The notes under the pieces were generated by a model. It made no database searches. It saw only the letters and a program-made list of their open reading frames with translations, and had not been told where the DNA came from. Both the position numbers and the translations under genes were made by a program. 32,168 nucleotides of DNA, from assembly GCA_913428515.1 (NCBI GenBank), contig CAJYCI010000006.1:1-32168 (forward strand). The letters run 5' to 3'. This DNA is from an uncultured Gammaproteobacteria bacterium. GTDB taxonomy: Bacteria; Pseudomonadota; Gammaproteobacteria; Pseudomonadales; Azotimanducaceae. This document shows, in pieces, positions 26,484 through 32,168 of the stretch (position 1 is the stretch's first letter; the number at the start of each line of letters is the position of its first letter).

Positions 26484-27209
26484 ATGACAGCTATCTATCG
26501 TTGCATAGTAAACTCAGTCGAAAAATACCAAGGGGACACTCGAAAAGTAATCCTTTCTCTTCCTGATGGAAAAGATCTGAGTTTCTTTGCTGGCCAGTAC
26601 ATACAAATAATAACACCCCTAAAAAAATTCCCTTTTTCAATCGCGAGCTCTCCAGAAAACCAGAAGCAAATAGAACTGCATATCAAACCCACTCCAGATT
26701 CAGAAGATTCTAGAATTATCGAGTCAATTATTGATTCTGCCGAGGCGATTGAGATTGAAGCCCCTTTTGGGGACTGCTACGTTAAAAAACCACCCACTAA
26801 TCCAGTTATTCTCCTTGCCGCAAGTACGGGGATTACACAAATGAAAAGCATAATCGAGTTTTTGGAGCCCCACGGTTTTAAAAAAGGAGTCTTTTTATAC
26901 TGGGGAGTTATCTCATCACATGATTTATATCTCGATGATATCTGTAAGAAATGGGACGAAAATCACCCTAATTTCTCCTATACCCCGGTCGTAAGTGAGC
27001 CCGATACTTCATTAAATTGGCAAGGACGAGTTGGCTTGGTAGGGGAGGCAGCTTTGCAGGATTTCGACGATCTTACAAACGTAGATATTTATGTCTCGGG
27101 AAGCGCGGGTATGGTTTACGCTACTTTTGATTCTTTTCTAGAACGGGGCATGCCCGAAGAGAACATGTTTTCCGACGTCTTCTCATTTGCACCTAGACAA
27201 AAGAAATAA
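26484..27209 (+). CDS. fre: NAD(P)H-flavin reductase (Fre-like)
   Basis: A 241-residue member of the ferredoxin-NADP reductase superfamily, closest by pattern to Fre: AGQYIQIITP, ELHIKPTPDSEDSRIIESII, VILLAASTGITQMKSIIEFL (nicotinamide-binding glycine block) and VDIYVSGSAGMVYATFDSFLERG. Such enzymes reduce free FMN or FAD with NAD(P)H and serve flavin-dependent monooxygenases. The usual R-x-Y/F-S flavin motif reads FPFS (residues 49-52), with phenylalanine instead of arginine; this may alter flavin handling. ATG at 26484 is preferred to the GTG at 26481 that overlaps the rho stop; both give the same protein body. The convergent hemY ends 15 bases after its stop. Confidence 0.83.
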   Translation: MTAIYRCIVNSVEKYQGDTRKVILSLPDGKDLSFFAGQYIQIITPLKKFPFSIASSPENQKQIELHIKPTPDSEDSRIIESIIDSAEAIEIEAPFGDCYVKKPPTNPVILLAASTGITQMKSIIEFLEPHGFKKGVFLYWGVISSHDLYLDDICKKWDENHPNFSYTPVVSEPDTSLNWQGRVGLVGEAALQDFDDLTNVDIYVSGSAGMVYATFDSFLERGMPEENMFSDVFSFAPRQKK

Positions 27210-27224
27210 CCTGCTATTTTTTTA

Positions 27225-28346
27225 TCAATCCTTCAGTTCCTGACTCGCTTTTTTCAAATTACCCCTAGAAACAAAAAACTTTAATAACTCGTCACTCGCT
27301 GAAGAGTTACCAAGGTCTTTGCTTTTTTTAAAGGACTCTTCAGCAAATACATCTTCTCTTAGAATTTCGTAAACCTTTCCTTTAAAAAAGGGGAGAAGCG
27401 AATTCTCCGGGTGTTTTTTTTCCCATCGTGTCAAGTTACCTAAAATTTTCGGGTAATTTTTCGAGGCTTCGAAGTAGCACATTATTAAACTATCCTTAAA
27501 AAAAAGGTCGATTGAAGTTATAATTGTTGCTTCTGCGAGCGATTTTTTTTCGAGAGCTTCGGAATAAGCCATTATTATTTCCGAGTTTTCTTTGAGTTCT
27601 TCGCTAAGAGAATTGAATACTTGGACCAACGAATCGTCTTTTTTCTTATTGCAATCGAATGCCAAGATAGCCGCCTTTTTTTCAAATAAAATCCGATCTT
27701 TTGGCTCGTCAATTAAAGAAAGATACTTGAAGACATCTTCCCATTTTTCGGCTCCGAGTAATGCTTTAATCTTTATCTCTCTTGAGTGTTTTGTTGGATT
27801 TAGTTCGTTTGCTAAATTCTCAAGCGCAAGATTAGGTTTTCCAAGTTCGAGCGCCATTTCGGCTTCTAGCAAATTCGCCCCTTTTTTTATCCTCTCGTTT
27901 TCTTTACGAGCAAGATTTAGAAAAACTTCTAATAAATGGGTATCTCCTATTTCTCTTGCAGAGCTCGCACCGAAAAGGCTGGATAAACCTGGCAGGAACT
28001 CTTGGGTTTGGACTTTGATGAAGTGGGAGGCTGCCAACCTATAATCATGTTCAAAGAACGCCAATAAACCTTCTTCTATTTCTCTAAGATCGGATTTTTT
28101 TAAATTCTGTTGGACTGGGTGGATACTGCCAGTTTTGATCAAACGAGAGAAACCGAGCAAAACTTTGATCAAAATATAAAAGATCAGAGAACTTATCAGA
28201 AAAAACCCTAAAAAAGCCCAAATACTAGTTCGCAGAAAATATTGGTCATAGCTAAGAAGAACAAAGCCTGCGTCATTTTCAATGAATACCGTAAGTAAAG
28301 CGGCAGCAAAGAGAATAAACAAGAGTACTATTAAGAACCGAGTCAT
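27225..28346 (-). CDS. hemY: HemY-like membrane TPR protein
   Basis: A 373-residue protein with two N-terminal membrane helices (about residues 4-24 and 41-63) and a helical-repeat C-terminal part, the layout of HemY in gammaproteobacteria. The first block (FIENDAGFVLLSYDQYFLRTSIWAF) aligns with the HemY N-terminal domain (GYVLI..D.Y.IETS). Despite its name this HemY is not the protoporphyrinogen oxidase of Gram-positives; its exact job in heme metabolism is not settled. It follows hemX by four bases, as the last gene of the hemC-hemD-hemX-hemY operon. Sequence conservation is low outside the N-terminus, as is usual. Confidence 0.85.
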   Translation of the reverse strand: MTRFLIVLLFILFAAALLTVFIENDAGFVLLSYDQYFLRTSIWAFLGFFLISSLIFYILIKVLLGFSRLIKTGSIHPVQQNLKKSDLREIEEGLLAFFEHDYRLAASHFIKVQTQEFLPGLSSLFGASSAREIGDTHLLEVFLNLARKENERIKKGANLLEAEMALELGKPNLALENLANELNPTKHSREIKIKALLGAEKWEDVFKYLSLIDEPKDRILFEKKAAILAFDCNKKKDDSLVQVFNSLSEELKENSEIIMAYSEALEKKSLAEATIITSIDLFFKDSLIMCYFEASKNYPKILGNLTRWEKKHPENSLLPFFKGKVYEILREDVFAEESFKKSKDLGNSSASDELLKFFVSRGNLKKASQELKD

Positions 28347-28350
28347 TCTA

Positions 28351-29373
28351 TTATTCCTTTGATTCTCTTACTTTCTTTACTGAAGATCTTACTGAAGCTA
28401 AAGATCTCGATAGAGATGGGCCTTGTTCTTCGATAAATAGTTCACCTAACTCTTTTAAATCAGAGCGAATACTCTCTGTTTTTTTATTTAACTGAAAATA
28501 GGAGGTCAAAATACCTTGAGCTTGAGCTAAAGATTCTCGGAAGGTTTCATTATTGCCTCTTATTAATGATAGTTGTGCAACATTTAAATTAGTAATAACT
28601 CGCTGTCTTACAAGATAATCTTCCTTAGGAGTTAAAACTGATTCGAGTTGGGTATCTACTTTCCCGAATTCGACTAACTTGCTCAATTCGCTAATCAAAA
28701 TTTCTGAAAACAACGAGTCTTTATTATTCTTTCCGATCGGCCCGTCTGGGTTCTCATCTTTTAAACCGCTCGCTGAGCTTTCAACGTCTTCAACTGTAAA
28801 TTTCAACGAGGCCACTTCTTTTAAAATATTGTCGATATCTTGATAAGTTTTTGAAATATCGAGTAACCCACTCGTTTTTAATGCCTCGATGTCAAGGTCT
28901 ACAACCTTTTTCAAAACAACAAATTCAGAAATCGTATTTCTGTTTCGGTCCAATTTAGCAGTTACTTCCTCCATCAAAGATATCGCAGGAGAAATACTCC
29001 GCTCGTACATCGATTTCTGATTCGCGCGGTTAATTAATTGTTCAATTTCGACCAATACAACGAGTTCAGGGTCATCTTTTAAACTTTGTTTTATGGAAGA
29101 AATCTCTTGATCGATGAATTTATTCCTCAAACTTAAGTCTTTTTTAATGGCATTTTGTTGGTTCTGAATTACTTTTAACAAAAGCCGCTCCTCATTAAAT
29201 GCTTTCATCGTGGTTTCTAGCGTTAAGCCTAAATCATTAACTTTTTCTTCCTGGATAAGGATACGTTTATCTACGCTAGTTAATTTAAAGAATTGTATTT
29301 CTTTGAATACGAGTGCGCTGAGAAAGATAGAGACCAAAGCTGTTAGAAAACTAACGATTATCAACCACTTCAT
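28351..29373 (-). CDS. hemX: HemX-like membrane protein
   Basis: A 340-residue protein with a single N-terminal membrane helix (about residues 3-24) followed by a coiled coil (VDKRILIQEEKVNDLGLTLETTMKAFNEERLLLKVIQNQQNAIKKD) and a helical domain with IEQLINRANQKSMYERSISPAISLMEE and LLISELSKLVEFG, the arrangement of HemX (DUF513). Older annotations call it uroporphyrinogen-III C-methyltransferase, but no methyltransferase motif is present. It lies between hemD (34 bases) and hemY (4 bases). GGGAA stands about nine bases before the ATG. Identity with known HemX is by layout and position, so the symbol is moderately secure. Confidence 0.82.
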   Translation of the reverse strand: MKWLIIVSFLTALVSIFLSALVFKEIQFFKLTSVDKRILIQEEKVNDLGLTLETTMKAFNEERLLLKVIQNQQNAIKKDLSLRNKFIDQEISSIKQSLKDDPELVVLVEIEQLINRANQKSMYERSISPAISLMEEVTAKLDRNRNTISEFVVLKKVVDLDIEALKTSGLLDISKTYQDIDNILKEVASLKFTVEDVESSASGLKDENPDGPIGKNNKDSLFSEILISELSKLVEFGKVDTQLESVLTPKEDYLVRQRVITNLNVAQLSLIRGNNETFRESLAQAQGILTSYFQLNKKTESIRSDLKELGELFIEEQGPSLSRSLASVRSSVKKVRESKE

Positions 29374-29407
29374 ATTTTTTTGTTCCCAAAAGTAAGGATG
29401 ATTTAAC

Positions 29408-30157
29408 CTATTGTTCTAGCGGGCTTTTTCTTACGTCGCTAGATAAACCGCTGAAACTCATAATAGCATCGTATAATTCTTCATCAGAAGCTCCTCCGGA
29501 ATTCGTTACTCTCGCAAAACCAAGCTTTTTTGCTATCGCTTCTATTCTTTTAGATGGGACCACGAGGTTATAAGCTTCTCGAGAGACAGGCAGGCTTAAT
29601 AATAAAGACTCGAGCGAGTCTACGCTGGTTGAAGTTAAAACGCTGCCGCAAGGCATAGCTTCTAGATCCGAATAGCTGAGGGCTTTCCTGCGATAAACTT
29701 CGGACAAAGAAACATAGGCTCCGCGTTGAACTAAGGTTCTTTCCAATAAATTGCGTCCTCCCTCTCCTCGTATGATTAGTACCCGGTGAGATCGAACGTT
29801 TTTTAGCGCTTCAAGCTCTAACAAAGATTCAGTATCGGAATCGGCTGGGAATTCAGCGGAGACACCGTATTTTGATAATTCATTTGCAGTGCCTCTTCCA
29901 ATAGCCAGCCAATTTTTATTAAGGAGGTGGTCTATTGACTGCTCATTTATAAGAGGCATCGCGTGCCTAACGGAGTTTTTGCTAACGAAGATTAATGCAT
30001 CAAAAACATTTAAATTACTCAAAAACTCTGTCTTAGAATGAAAACTTTCTATCTTAAGCATCGGTTTAATAACAACGGTCCATCCAGCACTTGCTAATTT
30101 TGATGCAAGTACTTCATTTTCTCTTTCAGGACGCGTCAATAAGACAAATTTTTCCAT
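29408..30157 (-). CDS. hemD: uroporphyrinogen-III synthase
   Basis: HemD closes and isomerises hydroxymethylbilane to uroporphyrinogen III. The 249-residue product has the two-domain layout: LLTRPERENEVLASKLASAGW at the N-terminus, DALIFVSKNSVRHAM, LAIGRGTANELSKYGV, RVLIIRGEGGRNLLERTLVQRGAYVSLSEVYRRK and LTSTSVDSLESLL, blocks typical of this poorly conserved family. It starts two bases after the hemC stop (TGATATG), so translation is tightly linked. Family conservation is low but position and motifs agree. Confidence 0.92.
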   Translation of the reverse strand: MEKFVLLTRPERENEVLASKLASAGWTVVIKPMLKIESFHSKTEFLSNLNVFDALIFVSKNSVRHAMPLINEQSIDHLLNKNWLAIGRGTANELSKYGVSAEFPADSDTESLLELEALKNVRSHRVLIIRGEGGRNLLERTLVQRGAYVSLSEVYRRKALSYSDLEAMPCGSVLTSTSVDSLESLLLSLPVSREAYNLVVPSKRIEAIAKKLGFARVTNSGGASDEELYDAIMSFSGLSSDVRKSPLEQ

Positions 30158-30158
30158 A

Positions 30159-31079
30159 TCAACCTTTTCTCTGGCCTATTATCTCTGTACCACCTTTTTT
30201 CCTTAAAGTGGTTACTAGCTCTTCCGTTAAATCACTGATATTTTCATACCCACCAGATACGGATTCTCTGATTAAATTTTGGCCTTTTTCGTCGCAAACA
30301 AAAACTTGTATTCGAAAGCTCTGTCGAGAGACGGATGCAAAAATACCTATCGGGAGATCACAACTAGCTCCTAATTCCAAACCAACTTTTCTTTCGGCCT
30401 CAACACAGGCAAAACTATCTTTATCATTTACAGAAAAAACTAAGTCCTTAATTTCATCAGCATCTTTCCTTACCTCGATTCCAATAGCTCCTTGCCCAGC
30501 AGCGGGAACGCATGCATTTTCATCAATAACTTGACGAATTCTTGAGCTTAATCCCAACCTCTCGATTCCGGCGACAGCTAAGACGATCGCGTCGTGTTCT
30601 CCTGAATCTAGCTTTTTTAACCTAGTTTCAATGTTGCCCCGGATATCTGAAAAGATAAGTTTGGGGTACAGTAGGCCAATCTGTCTAAGCCTACGCATAC
30701 TTGAAGATCCTATATTTGCTCCGTCAGGCATGTCAGATAACTGCTCATATTTATTGGAAATAAACGCGTCTAGCGGATTCTGACGAGCGGTTATGGCCGA
30801 AATTTCTAGTTCATTTGGAAGGATTGCCGGAACATCCTTCATTGAGTGAACAGCAATATCTGCTCGTTTTTGAATCAATGCCAATTCGAGCTCTTTTACA
30901 AAAGCACCTTTCCCTCCCATATTTTTTAGCGAAGAGTTTTTGTCTCTGTCGCCTTTCGTAACAAAGGGAACAATTTCACACGACAGATCATCATACTTAG
31001 ACACCAATAAGTTTTTTATGTGGTTGGCCTGCCACAGTGCCAGAGTGCTATTTCGTGTAGCGATCTTTAAGTTTTTCAT
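30159..31079 (-). CDS. hemC: hydroxymethylbilane synthase (porphobilinogen deaminase)
   Basis: HemC links four porphobilinogen units into hydroxymethylbilane. The 306-residue product starts MKNLKIATRNSTLALWQA, the family N-terminus; the tracked 15-residue extension from 31124 is unlikely. Landmarks are FVTKGDRD, GGKGAFVKELELALI, DIAVHSMKDVP, GSSSMRRLRQI, FSDIRGNIETRLKKL and Cys240 in GASCDLPIG, the residue that holds the dipyrromethane cofactor. No strong ribosome site precedes the ATG. The gene leads the reverse-strand hemCDXY operon and is divergent from argH over 143 bases, a classical gammaproteobacterial arrangement. Confidence 0.97.
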   Translation of the reverse strand: MKNLKIATRNSTLALWQANHIKNLLVSKYDDLSCEIVPFVTKGDRDKNSSLKNMGGKGAFVKELELALIQKRADIAVHSMKDVPAILPNELEISAITARQNPLDAFISNKYEQLSDMPDGANIGSSSMRRLRQIGLLYPKLIFSDIRGNIETRLKKLDSGEHDAIVLAVAGIERLGLSSRIRQVIDENACVPAAGQGAIGIEVRKDADEIKDLVFSVNDKDSFACVEAERKVGLELGASCDLPIGIFASVSRQSFRIQVFVCDEKGQNLIRESVSGGYENISDLTEELVTTLRKKGGTEIIGQRKG

Positions 31080-31183
31080 GCAGTTTTCAAACAGCAAAGC
31101 CAAAATTGGAAAAGATGTTAACATTAAGATCAGCGAATAATAAAAATTTAAGAGCCTTTCCTCGCTCGAAAGTAGCTGGTTGC

Positions 31184-31192
31184 TGATATAAT
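31184..31192 (+). promoter_or_regulatory. extended -10 promoter for argH
   Basis: TGATATAAT combines a perfect TATAAT with the upstream TG of an extended -10 element; no good -35 is present, as expected for that class. It lies 30 bases before the argH start, so the leader would be short. Confidence 0.6.
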
Positions 31193-31222
31193 CCTCTCAT
31201 CATAAAAAAAGAGCCCGAAATT

Positions 31223-32168
31223 TTGAGTAAACAGATCAAAAAGCCCTGGCAAGGACGTTTTAGCGATAGCACCAACGAATTTGTAGAAGAATTCACGGCG
31301 TCGATCAAATTTGACCAAGTGCTCGCAGTTTACGACATACGTTGTTCGCTAGCACATGCTGAGATGCTCGCTTCTGAAGCTGTTATCTCGAAAAAAGATG
31401 CAGGAGTAATTATTAAAGGGCTAAAAAGCATCGAGAAAGATATGGAACAAGGGAATCTGTCATGGTCCCTGGAACTAGAAGATATTCATATGAATATCGA
31501 AAACGAGTTAATAAAAAGAGTGGGCGAGGTAGGGAAAAAGCTTCACACTGGAAGGTCCCGTAACGACCAAGTGGCCACAGATTTGCGGTTATACCTTAGA
31601 GATATTACCGATCAAATAACCCGTGATTTAAGAGAGCTTCAGAGGGCTCTTTTGGGGTTTGCTGAGAACGAAGTATTCACAATTTTTCCTGGATTTACGC
31701 ACCTTCAAATAGCTCAGCCAGTTTCGTTCGCTCATCACATGATGGCTTGGTTTGAAATGATCGAAAGGGACATAGATCGCTTCAAGGACTACAGAAAGAG
31801 ATTAAACGTGTTACCTCTAGGGTCCGCAGCGCTAGCGGGCACGTCTTATAAAATTAATAGAGACCAGGTAGCAGCAACACTTGGGTTTGATAGAGTTTCA
31901 AAAAACTCAATGGATGCTGTCAGCGATAGAGACTTCGCTATTGAATTCTGTTCTAGCTCAAGTTTACTTATGATGCACCTTTCTAGGTGGGCTGAAGAAC
32001 TAATTTTATGGTCCACGCCCCAATATGATTTCATTTCACTCCCCGATAGTTTCTGTACAGGCTCATCTATTATGCCTCAGAAAAAAAACCCTGATGTTCC
32101 TGAATTAGTTAGGGGTAAGACGGGTAGAGTTTACGGAGCTTTGTTTAATCTTTTGACGCTGATGAAAG
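31223..32168 (+). CDS. argH: argininosuccinate lyase, 5' part
   Basis: ArgH splits argininosuccinate into arginine and fumarate, the last step of arginine synthesis. The ORF track missed it because no stop falls inside the window; 315 codons are present, roughly the first two thirds of a protein of about 460. Seen are [88 protein letters not shown] and the fumarase/aspartase signature [12 protein letters not shown] with its catalytic serine loop. The start is TTG ([13 protein letters not shown]) with AAAGAG about ten bases upstream; no in-frame ATG is available nearby. It diverges from hemC. Confidence 0.95.
   Translation, partial: MSKQIKKPWQGRFSDSTNEFVEEFTASIKFDQVLAVYDIRCSLAHAEMLASEAVISKKDAGVIIKGLKSIEKDMEQGNLSWSLELEDIHMNIENELIKRVGEVGKKLHTGRSRNDQVATDLRLYLRDITDQITRDLRELQRALLGFAENEVFTIFPGFTHLQIAQPVSFAHHMMAWFEMIERDIDRFKDYRKRLNVLPLGSAALAGTSYKINRDQVAATLGFDRVSKNSMDAVSDRDFAIEFCSSSSLLMMHLSRWAEELILWSTPQYDFISLPDSFCTGSSIMPQKKNPDVPELVRGKTGRVYGALFNLLTLMK

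Overview
The window looks like the chromosome of an AT-rich gammaproteobacterium, probably an uncultivated free-living marine one. The argument rests on gene content and order: argH diverging from hemC-hemD-hemX-hemY, trxA followed by rho and a Fre-type flavin reductase, a Pseudomonas-like isocitrate lyase of about 537 residues, a Pseudomonas-like Asp-type HemB, and E. coli-like RpoD, GshA, Hsp15, DsbB and AcpH. Genus or family cannot be fixed from sequence reading alone. No tRNA, rRNA, CRISPR array, insertion sequence or prophage gene was seen.

Left part (1 to about 16.6 kb) is a mosaic of accessory metabolism and envelope genes. It opens with an FtsX/LolE-type ABC permease, a LolD-type ATPase, a beta-barrel outer-membrane protein and a short-chain dehydrogenase (SDR) in one forward run. 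A reverse run follows: a Spinster-like MFS transporter, an unknown 74-residue membrane protein and a MAPEG protein with touching genes. Then come a VOC dioxygenase/glyoxalase-fold protein, a membrane-anchored protein with eleven MORN repeats, a GMC flavoprotein alcohol dehydrogenase, an SDR plus MOSC protein pair, isocitrate lyase, a FabG-like SDR, an acyl-CoA-dehydrogenase-fold flavoprotein (monooxygenase-like) and a nitronate-monooxygenase-family enzyme. Many are oxidoreductases for small organic substrates, and isocitrate lyase points to growth on acetyl-CoA-yielding carbon; a single shared pathway is not demonstrated.

Middle (16.2 to 20.3 kb): a doubtful ORF that may be a gene remnant, about 480 bases without a gene but with a long hairpin, rpoD with an acidic N-terminal extension and an unusually long, structured upstream region, then cysQ with a large inverted repeat directly after its stop codon.

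Right part (20.4 kb to end) is conserved core: hslR-gshA-acpH-dsbB-hemB (forward), trxA, rho (with a possible 8-codon leader peptide whose ribosome-binding site can pair with its own coding sequence), fre; then the reverse hemC-hemD-hemX-hemY operon and the start of argH running off the end. HemB, HemC and HemD together make uroporphyrinogen III, so three consecutive tetrapyrrole steps lie within 8 kb. DsbB, TrxA, GshA and Fre give the same stretch a thiol/redox flavour.

No clearly new multi-gene system was found. The items most worth a second look are the in-frame stop just ahead of the beta-barrel gene, the MAPEG-linked small membrane protein, the periplasm-facing MORN protein, the rho leader, and the structured elements around rpoD and cysQ.
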